Assembly: GCA_928212115.1 (NCBI GenBank)
Contig: CAKMRJ010005523.1
Span: forward strand, 240,468,068-240,532,067
From: Lactuca virosa
Taxonomy: Eukaryota > Streptophyta > Magnoliopsida > Asterales > Asteraceae
Direction: 5' to 3'
Length of the DNA: 64,000 bases
Shown here: positions 23,002-33,119 of the stretch, piece after piece
Position numbering within the stretch: the stretch's first letter is position 1
How the letters are laid out: each line of letters begins with the position of its first letter
Translations under genes and position numbers: made by a program
Notes under the pieces: model-generated
What the model was told of the DNA's origin: nothing
Database searches by the model: none
The model's input: only the letters and a program-made list of their open reading frames with translations

Positions 23002-24110
23002 CACGTAAAGTGTCACTCCACAAGACCAAACATCTGTTGTCTAAACACCACAAAACCAAAGTTTGAAAACCCCAATTATACACACAGATGCTAATGAGAA
23101 CATATGAGAGTGAAGATGCTTTACCTTTCCATCATATTCTCTATGAGAAAGAACCTCAGGAGCAATGTATGTAGGGGTGCCCACTGTGGATTTGGGTCTG
23201 GAGTGCAAGAGTGATGGATGTATAAACAACAACTGAAACCAATAGCATTTGGTTAAGCCTAACCATGGATACTTGATGAATTGAATACCTTTTAGTAGCC
23301 AAAATCACAAATTTTCAGCCGTGGTGCAGGGCTTCCATCTAAAAGAGTGTTTTCAAGCTTCAAATCTCTATGGCAGATTTGTTGCACAACATTTGATGCA
23401 CAACTTGATAAAATTGAACTGATATAGTGATATGTACAACTGAAAATACAATTGTATACTTGTATTGTCAGTTTACCATGAAATGGCAGTAGTGAACTCC
23501 TGATATAAGCTACTGGAAGAAGTATCTAGCCTGAAATATTGATAGATAATATCAATAAATTGATGAAGGTAAAATAAATATGTTTTCACTTGTTATATTT
23601 TAATGACCTCGTCTTCACTGAATCTTCCAGCATTGCAAATCCTCTCAAAAAGCTCCCCGCCTGCAGCATACTCCATCACAATAGCAAGGTGGGTGGGGGT
23701 GAGTACTACCTATTAAGTACCACAGATATCATGTAAAATACAATCCATGGTGTGCTGAAAAGGATACCATATTGATGAGTAGAGAAAACATAATAGGATA
23801 ATATTAACTCTCTAAATCGAATTATGTTTGGATATCGGAGGGATCTATGATCGATGATTTCTCTAGCAACATTCTAATCAATCTACAACCAAAACAGAAC
23901 AAAAATTCTTTTAATTAGCGTATAGTGGTTTTCAGATTAGAAAACAAGCATCTTGGAATAAGATAACATAACTTAGTAAAATTAAAACTATAGATATGGG
24001 GAAAATTGTATATACCTTGTGTCCTCTTTCAATATATTTCATAGCAACAAGCTCTTTGGTAACTTTTTTCCTCATCAACCTCGCAACTCCGAAGTTCCCA
24101 GATTCCTTTC
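23002..24110 (-). pseudogene. Captured SnRK2-type protein kinase fragment, seven exons with introns
   Basis: Seven coding blocks run in order on the minus strand: 24110-24016 (SGNFGVARLMR, KELVAMKYIERG: glycine loop and ATP lysine); 23882-23809 (NVAREIIDHRSLRYPNII); 23709-23608 (VVLTPTHLAIVMEYAAGGELF); 23530-23477 (ARYFFQ, LISGVHYCH); about 23390-23289 (HRDLKLENTLLDG, KICDFGY); about 23216-23125 (SRPKSTVGTPTYIAPEVLS); 23040-23002 (DVWSCGVTLYV). Most junctions keep GT donors and AG acceptors, so capture was at DNA level. SnRK2 kinases act in abscisic-acid and osmotic signalling. This copy has in-frame stops at 23874-23876, 23510-23512 and 23292-23294. It also has a lost donor near 23809, no start codon, and nothing after the F-helix region. 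It is non-functional as a kinase. Confidence 0.9.
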
Positions 24111-24457
24111 TTCTATAGCAAAAGCGAAAACCCTAGTATTTTAGCTGGCAATTAGGGTGAATTCACAGCGAGGAAGATAACGGAGGGTGTTATTAATATG
24201 GGTTTTGCTGTAAAGAGAGGAATTTGGTGAAAAAGACGTGAGATTGCGGAGAATTTAAGAAAAGTATGGAGAGAGAAAGAAAGAACATGCAACCCACCTC
24301 TGAAAAAGGGAATGTGTTTCTGTGTGTAAGAGAGAGAGATGATCAAAATCAAGATTTTATTTGGGATAGAGAAACAAAAAATCATAAAGTATACCAGATT
24401 TAACACTCTTTGAAATATATACATTAAAGTTACATACAATTACAAGATTGATTTGAA
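24111..24457. other. Junction between the two captured kinase fragments
   Basis: 347 bp with no recognised exon. The SnRK2 first block is joined to unrelated sequence immediately upstream of its glycine loop. The CDPK frame ends at 24458 with no evident splice donor. An AGAG-rich stretch lies at 24270-24340. Confidence 0.5.
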
Positions 24458-24840
24458 CTATTTCTTGGCTATAATCCGATCAAATAGCTCCCCGTCGGCG
24501 CACAACTCCATGATTAGGTTAACAAAGTGTCGATCCTCGTAGGCGCCATGGAGCTCGACAATGTTACGGTATCCAGTGAGGTGATGCATGATCTGGACCT
24601 CTCGACAGACATCATCGATGTCATCGTTGTTAATCAGCTTCTGCACCGCGATTGACTTGTAAGCGAACTGTTGGTGCGTGGTTCTATGTGTGACAAGATA
24701 CGTCATGCCAAATTCGCCACGACCTAGCTCTTTGCCTATTGTGTAGGTTGCGCGAACATCTTCCATTGGTCGCCCGAGGACACGGCCGATGGTAGCCGGC
24801 AGTGGTTGGCGAGGAGTGGTGATGATATTAGGGTTTTTTT
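24458..24840 (-). pseudogene. Captured calcium-dependent protein kinase (CDPK) first-exon fragment
   Basis: The minus-strand ORF 24766-24458 encodes EDVRATYTIGKELGRGEFGMTYL (cut here for length), with the glycine loop, the ATP lysine (FAYKSI), CREVQIMHHLTG, and NLIMELCADGELFDRIIAK. This is the N-lobe of a CDPK ending at the usual first intron. The same frame extends upstream to about 24840 with LGRPM just before the ORF's Met, as in the CDPK variable domain. No catalytic loop, DFG, autoinhibitory region or EF hands are present. The frame is unbroken, so capture or selection against stops is more recent here than in the SnRK2 part. It could still be expressed as a truncated N-lobe. Confidence 0.9.
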
Positions 24841-25194
24841 GGGTATTGATCAGTGAGAGAGAAGAATGATGGAAATAAGGTAGAGGATAAAATGGCGACC
24901 TTTCAAACTTTTGGGATTTTCATTTCCTCCCAAGAAAGAAGAAAACACGCGTTTCATTAAATAAAATATAAAGCGACATCTCTACACGACACACATTTTA
25001 ACATAGGTGCCCTCCGTGTTTTTAATTTTTTTTTATTGGACATTAATTTTAGGGCCCGGAAAAATGTGTGTCCAGTATCATTCATTTTTTTAAAAAAATA
25101 TACGTTATTTTTAGGACACACAAAAAATGCGTATCGTAAATCACTTTGTGTCATTGTTTGCGTGTCATTAAAGGGCAGTTTTCTAGTAGGGATA

Positions 25195-26642
25195 GGTTGA
25201 AGGTTGCTATGGAACAGATTGAATCGAAACATGAAGAGCGTTTGAAGCATCATGTTGAGAATTTCTAGTATGAAGTTAAAGAACTTCGTGAAGTAGCAAA
25301 AGAAAGACGCATTTTTTTGTCAAAGAGGTCAAGAAAGTTCAAGAATCTGTGAATTTGAAGGTGGAGTCCCTCAAGTCAGAAATGTAGAAGGAGGTGACTA
25401 AGCTTGAACAAAGTCATCTATCTCTTCATACAAAACTAGATGTTGTTTTTGAGGCAATTCGAAAGCTGGTTGAAAATTTCACTGCCTTTTCGACCAAGGA
25501 TTCGCAAGTGTTCACAAAGATGGAATACTTTTTGGCAAGCTTGAAGGAGTCCATTTCGAAGCTTGATTCTTCTCCAAAATCTTTTGTTTCTCAGGAGTCC
25601 TTATCTCAAATGTTTTCCTCTCTGGAGTCGAATCTGAAAGCCAAATTTGCTCCTCTGCTAAAGCTGGTGAATTTGATGCCAACTGATGCCCCATCTGTTA
25701 AAACAGGGGCACAAGGAGGAGAAAAGGGTGTTGGCTCGTCAAAACATTCTGATCAAGGAAAGGTAGTTGGGAAGGTAATAAGCACGCAAATTCCAACTTC
25801 ACTTCCTACTTCGATGTCAACAACCTCAACTATAATGACTTCGAAGCCATTGACCAAAGGCATAGTCATTGGTTCTTCTGATGGGGGTTCAAGTTCAAAG
25901 CCACCACCTTCGAATCAAGCTAAACGTGATAGAGGGAAAGGCATTGTGAAGGAGTTTTCAGAGGAGGATAAATAGAAGAATATCGAAAAAGAGATTGAAA
26001 GACAAAGACAAATTAATAGCATCTTTAGGCAAAGGCAAGGTGATCCTCCAAGTCTTGAAAAAGGATATCCAACTAATCATTTTTGTTACGAAACAATTGA
26101 ACAACTTGTTTCGCTTGGGCATATGTTCGATTTTTTGAAAGCACCGAAGAAGAGCTATGAGATAGAGAATTCAGAATTTAACCAACTGGATTTTCCCGTC
26201 AATCATATGATGTTTATCTCGGCTCAGTACCAGTTGGTGGACAAGTTTGATGACAAGGAGGAATACAAGAAGTTAAAGATGAGGTTTCATGTAGTTCTTA
26301 GGAAGAAAGAAGAAGAAGTTTGGTCCTTAGTGAAAATAGTCAAAGTTTTGGGTGTTACCAAGGATCAACTATTTGAAGGCTTGTTGCAGAACTTTCGTTA
26401 TCACGTGGTTCGAGCTAATAATGCGGCGTGTGATTTCTTTGTGGCTGATTTTCCTTTGATGAATCTCAAGGATCTCATCTGTGTTGCAAAGATCTTGAGT
26501 GGTGTTGATGTATCGAAATTTCAAGTGAATAGCAAAGAAGACTTTTTGATAGGATTTACACATATCAAGCTATTCATAGACAATTACTACGATTTACTGG
26601 CCTTGAGTGATGTGGATCTTGCTTTAGGAATGGGAAGACAAG
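25195..26642 (+). pseudogene. Element C third ORF, part 3 (coiled coil and C-terminal domain)
   Basis: From 25195 the reading resumes with heptad-like helical sequence (MEQIESKHEERLKHHVENF, then KLEQSHLSLHTKLDVVFEAIR and further), interrupted by TAGs at 25267 and 25386. A Ser/Lys/Pro-rich linker follows to 25975, ending at TAG. The frame at 26123-26647 encodes a compact domain (FDFLKAPKKSYEIEN, EEVWSLVKIVKVLGVTKDQ). The long coiled coil is a known feature of SIRE-type third ORFs. The gypsy solo LTR cuts it at 26643. Confidence 0.65.
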
Positions 26643-26964
26643 TGTAACATCCCAAAATTTAGAGCCAAAAAATTCATTTTTAATTACATAATTATAAAAA
26701 CCATTAGTCTAAAAACATCAGTAGTGTCATCCCATATCATAATAAAACCAGTAAGTCAAATACCTGAAACATGTCATAAAAGAACAACATCAGAGTACAA
26801 CTCCCAAAGATGTCATAATGCGGAAAATCATTGTGTGATGTGTTGCGATCATGCCGGCTCCTTTCCTTTTTAAAAAGAAGTACCTGAAACCAAAACTGAA
26901 AACCGTAAGCATGAAGCTTAGTGAGTTCCCCCATCATACCACATACCATACAACAAACATACTG

Positions 26965-27240
26965 TCAGGCATATCTGGGTGCCCGACCTACCCTGTTGAG
27001 CATACCGGGGTGCTCAACCTACCCCTGTCAGACATACTGGGGTGTCGGACCTACCCCTGTCAGGCATACATGGGTGCCCAACCTACCCATGTCAGGCATA
27101 TCTAGGTGCCCGACCTACCCTCCGGTTTATTTCAACCGGTTACGTGGTCTATTTCACCCCTACCACTACCACATAATGTCATATCATAACCATACATAAA
27201 CATACTGTCAGGCATATCTGGGTGCCCGACCTACCCTCCG
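26965..27240. repeat. About 40-bp tandem repeat in the solo LTR
   Basis: At least five units of the form TGTCAGGCATATCTGGGTGC plus CCGACCTACCC occur, with compensatory changes between the halves of each unit (GTGCCCGAC, GTGCTCAAC, GTGTCGGAC). A sixth unit lies at about 27205 after a 75-bp gap. Confidence 0.85.
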
Positions 27241-28249
27241 GGTTATCAACCGGATATGGGGTCTATTCCACCCCTACCACTTTCACATAATACCATAGCA
27301 TAGTAGCACATAAATCATAACAAATAGTGGCATACCAGATAATTATCACAAAGACAATCATCTACTACAACTCCTACTAGTGGGCCGGCCTTGGTGCCTT
27401 AGACCCACTGCTACTAGGAAGGTAACTCACCTCACACTGCTGAAGTCTCGCGGACAAAACTCTAGCTGCTGGATGACAGATTCCCGAACTGTCAACATCA
27501 AAATAACACCCAATTAATAATTGGGTTCCAATACATAACCATAAGTCCATGCTTGGGGTAAAAAGACTACTTTACCCCCAACCTAGCTTTATTCAAGCCC
27601 AAGGACCAAACTCACACTCCATAGGCCCGAAAGTCAAACAATGAGCCAAAGCCCAACATATGGCCCAATTTTCCAAATTGGGCCCAATCCTCTACATGGT
27701 CATACCTTAAGGCCCAACCATTTATTCTAGTCCAAATATTTGACATTCTGATGGTCCAATATCTCATAATCATCAAGGCCCATTTATGGCCCACCTATGG
27801 CCCAATTTTCCAATTTGGGCCCAAGCCTTTCCAATGGGTCTTATCCTAAAGCCCAATAATTTCCTTAGTCCATAAACTTGTTCCCACTTGGCCTACGAAG
27901 GCCCACAACAACTTAGCCTAAGAAATGGCCCAACAAGAACCCAACCCTAATTAGGGTTTTTCACATAAAATGACGATTATGGTTAAGTGTTCTTACTTAA
28001 CCCATTAAGGACTTAATCCATTAAGTCCATCAATACACTAGGCCAAACATACAAAGTGATCGGGCTTAATTCATAATTCCAATCCAATAGTAAAAAATGC
28101 GGGTCCCGACAATTCCAAAACTAGCATGTCCCAAATTAGGGTTTTCTAAACCCTAATTTGGGTTTCCAACCCAATCACGTGCCAATTAGTCTATTGGTTA
28201 TGTTTTTAGGTTAATTAATTGTTAATAAAGTCGGCCACCACCCGCTACC

Positions 28250-28620
28250 ACTTCGGGTACTGGTGGTCAACGGCGGCTCACGACGGCGGCCACCACCTCG
28301 CAGTGGTGGTTATAATTTTAGACTAAATATGTCCAAGCATCTAAACTAACAATACAATCACACAATGCACACCGCCACCCAACACGGCAACTTGTGGTGG
28401 CAGAAGGCGGCAGCCACCACCTCACGGTGGTGGTGGTGGGTTGTTTCCTTGATTAATCCGGCCAAACAATACATTATACACATAATATCCAAAAGAACAC
28501 ACACAATATAACACACATACACACACACTCAGCCACCCTTGTGGCGGCAGGCGGTGGTTTAAGATGACAGCCACCACCTCACGGTGGTGGTGGTGGCTTT
28601 TCTCGTGAAGTCCGGCCAAG
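28250..28620. repeat. Imperfect CCACCACCTC-GGTGGTGG repeats
   Basis: Three blocks (about 28275, 28410, 28570) each hold GCCACCACCTC followed by a GGTGGTGGT run, able to form a stem. They are separated by CACA-rich DNA and belong to the transcribed part of the LTR. Confidence 0.7.
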
Positions 28621-29506
28621 CAACACATGCCCACAAACTGAAACACGCACACAATACATGTATTTTTCTCAAAAATGAACACAACCACCCACTTGGTGGC
28701 GTATGACAATGGCAAAGGGTGGAACAGCCGCTGAAGCGGCGGCGGCGGTCGTGGCTGTGACGTAGCAATAGGAGAACGGGGAAGGGAACGAGTAGAGATC
28801 ACAACGAACAACAGAAAAACTAATCGTCGGCATTAGCGGCGGCTTCGTCTTCAATGATTGGGGCGCAGCGGCGGCAACAATGCAACAATGGGAGGAAGGT
28901 GGTGTGTTTTCAACCGAGAATAGCAGCGGCTCCACAACGGTTTTGTTTCTCCGGCAGTAGGGTGGTCGCGGTGGTTGGCTTCGGTGGTTTGTGACCTTAA
29001 CAGCAGTGGTGGTGACGCTGGAAATCATAGAAGTGAAGGTGGCGGCCGGAGGTGAAGGGAGATATAAGGTGACGGCTGAAAAACTTCCTACGGTTAGGGT
29101 TACGGACAAGGTGACGGGTTATATATACCCGATCATATGCAACTTCCCTTATAATTACACTTCTAGCCCCCCCCCCCCCCATCACAAATCTTTTCAACTT
29201 AAGTTCGAAATTTACCCTTTAGCCCCTGCCTCCAAAAATCCTTTCATAATAAGTCCAAGAAAATTATCAATCATACCCTGACTTCTGAAATCCCTTTTAA
29301 ATTAAATACATACTTTACCAAACAGCCCTCAACCTTCAAAATTCTTTAAAAACTAGTCCGAAAATTACACTCTTAACCCCCAAAGTCCAAATTATATCAT
29401 TTAACCCCAAAACCAACACCTTGCTAAATTATTCCGAATTTAGGGCTACTATTCATTTATTAATTTTATCCATTTATTTATTTAATAAACGGGATGTTAC
29501 AACAAG

Positions 29507-29816
29507 TGACTATGCCACAATCATTGCTGAAAGGTTAAGTGAGTCTGAAGGATTTCGAAGATGGAGAAATATGTGTTTAGCCAATGGGAGTTGTGTTCAT
29601 TGGGAAGAAAAAAAAAATCAAAAGATCACAAAGTTTTTGTTCAAGCTGGAAGATGTTGAGAGATATATGAATACACAGTACACTAGTCTACTTGTTCGTC
29701 TTAACAACTGTAAAAGAAATACAACTGCTCATAAGGCTGAAATTCGAAGGACGATCATGTGGTACACAGAGATTCGAAGAGTACTTCATCAAGCAACGAA
29801 GATGCTAATGACTTAA
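29507..29816 (+). pseudogene. Element C third ORF, part 4 (C-terminus)
   Basis: The frame after the solo LTR reads SDYATIIAERLSESEGFRRW, then KFLFKLEDVERYM, LLVRLNNCKRN, IMWYTEIRRVLHQ, and a TAA at 29814-29816. The frame is displaced by one base relative to the frame ending at 26642, so a frameshift already existed. It is a charged, helical C-terminal tail. The polypurine tract follows 17 bp later, so this is the end of the element's coding capacity. Confidence 0.6.
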
Positions 29817-29833
29817 GATTCATCACTTCTCAC

Positions 29834-29845
29834 AAAGGGGGAGAA
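29834..29845 (+). other. Polypurine tract of element C
   Basis: AAAGGGGGAGAA, directly against the proposed 3' LTR start at 29846. It is the standard plus-strand primer. Confidence 0.88.
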
Positions 29846-30191
29846 TGTAGAGTTCGAAATATGTTGTGAGATGTCGAATCGTTTTTTTGTTATGTCTAGT
29901 GTCGAAGTCTGTTTTGATGTATTCGTTATATGTATTTCATAAGGGCAGTTTAGAGTTCGAAACTTCAGTGTCATAGCCCTTATGTATTTTTTGTGCTTCT
30001 GTTAACTCCTATAAATATGGGTAAGTATACGTATTCGAGTAACTTTTCTGAACTGTAAGAACACTTTACTCTTTCTTATTGTGTACTCTCTTAGAAGCAA
30101 TAAAGAGCCAAACATATTATATTTACGTTTTGTATTCTTTAATCAATTCATACTCTGATTTCATTCTGAAACTCGATTCATAGGAACTACA
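29846..30191 (+). repeat. 3' LTR of element C
   Basis: It begins TGTAGAGTTCG and ends GGAACTACA, giving TGTAG/CTACA inverted ends, length 346 bp. It contains a TATA box (CTATAAATATG near 30009) and AATAAA near 30100, in the right order for promoter and poly(A) signal. The right border is proposed from the inverted ends only, since the partner LTR is outside the window. Confidence 0.65.
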
Positions 30192-30472
30192 CTACTATGT
30201 AACAAGGATAGATTTTATAATAAATTCGAACAATTTTATGATAGGTGACTTTGTAAGCGTTGTTAATTAATAATGAAATGTCTAAATATTCATAATAATG
30301 AAATATCTAAAAATATTCATTAATAAAAGTGGAGTTATACTAAATTTTTGACTAAAATTAATTTTAATATTTAACAAAATACTAAACACTAGCGCAAGGC
30401 AGACTGATGATATTTGTGTGCCGCAAAATATGAAACAGTAGTGCTGGAGGAAACTAATCCTCGGGTATTGGT
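30192..30472. other. AT-rich stretch, nothing recognised
   Basis: No ORF or repeat boundary seen. The last 70 bp may belong to the LINE remnant that follows. Confidence 0.4.
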
Positions 30473-30730
30473 TTGAATCACTCATGCTGCCTGCATGGTG
30501 GATCAGAGGAATCAATTGTTCACCTTTTTACCATGTGTCAAAGTTCTTTGGAAGTGTGGGACGAGGTTGTTTTCTTTGGAGAACCTCATTGTTTGCAAGT
30601 GTTCTACTTTGGTGTGCGGAAAAGAAAGTCATTTAAGCAATTTCTATATGTTTTTTTTTGGGTGATGGTGAGGTTTAGAAACAACAAGATTCATTCAGCC
30701 TCTTTGCAACATCTTTCCATGTTATCGAGT
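30473..30730 (+). pseudogene. LINE (L1-type) remnant: zinc-binding domain after reverse transcriptase
   Basis: The reading contains CCLHGGSEESIVHLFTMCQS followed by LEVWDEV, the pattern of the zf-RVT domain (Cys-x2-Cys-like, then E-S-x-x-H-L-F-x-x-C) at the C-terminus of plant non-LTR retrotransposon polymerases. One of the paired cysteines is displaced. Only this end is present. After about 30720 the ORF continues into unrelated repeat DNA. Confidence 0.6.
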
Positions 30731-30738
30731 GAGATCCA

Positions 30739-31075
30739 CACTACAAACAAAACGTCATTTAATGGCACACAAAAAATATTATTAAATACCCGAAATGTGC
30801 TACTAAAGGCCTTTCGGAGAGAAATAACTGTACATATAAAAGTTCCTACTAAAACCTTTTGGTGATATTTTTCGGTTTCACCACCGCAATGTACTAGGTT
30901 TTTAGTGGCACTTTATTATTTGTCACAGTCAATGAAAATTATTTGTAGCACAAATTTTGAGCCGTTAATTTCCATGCAAGAAGTTATGTTACTTTTTAGT
31001 GACCCTTCTTGTCATGGTTATAGAAAAATATTTATGGCACATATTTTTTGTTTGTGTCGGTAAATACTCATTCGA
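30739..31075. mobile_element. Possible CACTA-like terminal fragment
   Basis: It begins CACTACAAACAAAACG and contains several degenerate GTGGCAC/GTGCTAC/TGGCAC words spaced by 30-70 bp, like a subterminal repeat region. No second end or target duplicate was found, so it would be a truncated copy. Confidence 0.3.
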
Positions 31076-31462
31076 TTCTTAAATTTATGTTATTTATAAC
31101 GAACACATTTTTTAACTATAATAAACTAATTAAATCATAGGTTGTGAAAAATAATAAAAATTAGATTGCTTTATTAATATTCTAAATCAAATGTCTAAAT
31201 AAATACTAAATATGTTTAAATATAGAGCAAAGTACAAGTTAAACCTAAAACTAACTAACCAAAGTAAATAAAAAAAACTTTGAAACCTGATTATAGTTAA
31301 ACTTCTTTGTCAAACTTCATGGTAACTTGAATGACCTCGAGTTCGTTCTTCTCAAAAATCAATACTAGTTATTCCCGGTCAAAAAACAAATAAACACAAT
31401 TCAGTATGCAGTTGAATACAACATAATTTACGAAGTAACTAATTTAAAATTAAACACAAATG

Positions 31463-31528
<66 letters not shown>

Positions 31529-31599
31529 AGATGATCTTTGGTTGATTGAATTAGAGTTATGGAACTGTAGAATTGTTACCTCGGATCTGAAATAAATTT
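31076..31599. other. AT-rich stretch with a (GT)n(AT)n microsatellite
   Basis: The only definite structure is the compound microsatellite at 31463-31523, about nine GT followed by about 22 AT units. No gene seen. Confidence 0.7.
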
Positions 31600-32513
31600 A
31601 TGAAAACATACCTCACTACTACGTCGAGTTCTTTGATCTTTAAGTCCATAAACACGTCTAACTGGCTGAGTCATCTTCTAGACTCAACAAGTTTGCTCAG
31701 TAACAGAAAAGGTTGGGGAACCACGACCCAACTCGCCGAGTCCTAAGAACGAATCGTCGAGTCCCCCAAAGTCTAATTCCATACAGTCGATTTTAGTTGG
31801 GCTTAATGCATCCAAAACACAGATCTGGCCTCCTAGGGTCAATATAACACGTAAAGTTACAAACTTTACATTCATGAATGGGTTATCTAGCTCAAAAGGC
31901 CTTAAAATGAGGTTCACAAGTTGCATGGGACTCCCATGGCCATAAAGTTAGCACCTTTATGCCATGGAGTCCCTTAAAGGTTCCAGATGTGAACTCTTAA
32001 CTCCAAACATGCTTGCATCCATGAATGGTTCCAAAAATGGCTCCTTAAAGCCCTAAACTACTCCATGAAGGGATCTAGCAAATGAATAGTCGAGGTATAG
32101 ACTTTATACCTCGAATGAACTGGAGATGGATCACAAACTCTGGATCTACTTGTTTCCTCTTGAACTCCCAAGCCTCGTCTTCCTTCTCAAGCTTCAAAAC
32201 CACCAAAACACACAACAATGGTTCAAGAACACTCAAAATGGGCTAGGGTTTTGTGACTGATGTTTGGAGGTGATGGAGGCTGAAGTTGAGACCAGATAAA
32301 GTGTTTAAATATGGTGCAAACCCTAAAATTTAGGGTTTCACTCTGGCAGCCCTACTCGTTGATTGGAGGCTCTCGACTCGTCGAGTAGATTTCGAGTCCC
32401 GCGTCCAAACTTCTCACATTCCTACTCGATGAGTTTGGGGCCTCCAACTCGTCGAGTCCCTTTAAAAAATGCATAATTCTTATTTAAATATGTACCAGGA
32501 ACCGGGCGTTACA
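31600..32513 (-). repeat. Gypsy LTR fragment with ACTCGTCGAGT words
   Basis: On the minus strand it starts TGTAACGCCCGGTTCC at 32513, the common start of gypsy LTRs. A TATA-like word (TATTTAAACAC) lies near 32309, followed by CCCTAGCCC and GGTGGTTTTG transcribed-region words. It carries repeated palindromes of the type ACTCGTCGAGT or close variants. The far end is not identifiable; about 31600 is approximate. Confidence 0.6.
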
Positions 32514-33075
32514 TTTTCGCATAACCATTGTTGCACACCTCTTATGCACATCCCTCTCTCTCTCTCTCTCACTCACTCTCTGATCGATCCAGTTCATCCC
32601 GAGGCAGTCTCGGAAGCTCCGAGTCCCAAATCTACCCCACATAAACGAATCACACTACTAGGTTGAGTTCACTCCCCATTTTTACTGTTTTAAAATGTTT
32701 TATGATGGGGGGGGGGGATACATGTTATAAAAACTATATCAGTGATTTTATAAAAAGTATTATTATTTGTAATATACCAATAGTTTATACAATACATGAA
32801 ACTTTACGATAATTTTATGTCTGATAGTTACCTTGCCTAAGTTTTAAGGATGATATTATGTCTAGTCGTTATAATGCCTAAACTTTAAGAAAGATATTAT
32901 ACCTGGTCGTTATAATGCCTAAAGCTACAGTAGAAGATTATACATAGTCGTTACGCTGGCTTATACTCTAAGATAGCATAGTATTTAGTCGTTATGCTAG
33001 CCAAAATGAAGGATAAACATTGTACTTAGTTGTTACTTCATCCTAATATCCTATCAAATAATATCAATATAATAG

Positions 33076-33119
<44 letters not shown>

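Larger units (their letters stand above)
21565..25191 (-). mobile_element. Pack-CACTA DNA transposon carrying two kinase gene fragments
   Basis: It starts CACTACTACAAAAA and ends TTTTCTAGTAGGG, inverted ends of the CACTA superfamily with one base changed at the outer 3' end. It is flanked by a 3-bp duplicate ATA (21562-21564 and 25192-25194). Both ends carry subterminal copies of a word like ACGACACGCA. There is no transposase; the interior instead holds exons of an SnRK2 gene and a CDPK gene, both on the minus strand. It would need a transposase from elsewhere to move. Orientation is given by the captured genes. Confidence 0.88.
26643..29501 (-). mobile_element. Solo gypsy LTR, 2.86 kb, with 5-bp target duplication
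   Basis: The ends TGTAACATCCC and GGGATGTTACA form a perfect 11-bp inverted terminal repeat. The flanking duplicate ACAAG (26638-26642 and 29502-29506) is exact. There is no primer-binding site or coding region. Length and ends fit a gypsy chromovirus (Tekay/Del-type) LTR. Minus-strand orientation is inferred from a TATA-like word near 29125 and the downstream GTTTCAGGTAC word near 26885. The CCACCACC-rich part (28230-28990) creates spurious His/Pro-rich ORFs. Confidence 0.92.
13816..30191 (+). mobile_element. Element C: SIRE-like Ty1/copia retrotransposon with a third ORF, 5' part beyond the left edge
   Basis: This is the host layer of the left nest. The order on the plus strand is integrase, reverse transcriptase, RNase H, a 1.8-kb spacer, a long third ORF, a polypurine tract and a 3' LTR. 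The third ORF downstream of pol is a known trait of the SIRE/Maximus lineage. C is interrupted by B (left), a solo LTR at 20336, a CACTA element at 21565 and a gypsy solo LTR at 26643. Each of these three has an exact target duplication, so the original reading order is unambiguous. The 5' LTR, gag and protease lie left of the window. Confidence 0.82.

Noticed and set aside
23041..23232. Single-exon ORF of 63 codons reading through intron sequence
   Set aside because: Only the SRPKSTVGTPTYIAPEVLS part is exon; the rest is intron. It was annotated as part of the SnRK2 capture.
22993..24840. A functional resident kinase gene
   Set aside because: Three in-frame stops, a lost splice donor, missing start and C-lobe, and a CACTA element enclosing the whole region show it is a captured fragment.
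28422..29281. Overlapping ORFs of up to 146 codons on both strands, His/Pro- and Cys-rich
   Set aside because: They arise from CCACCACC/GGTGGTGG repeats within the solo gypsy LTR, overlap one another in several frames and resemble no protein family.
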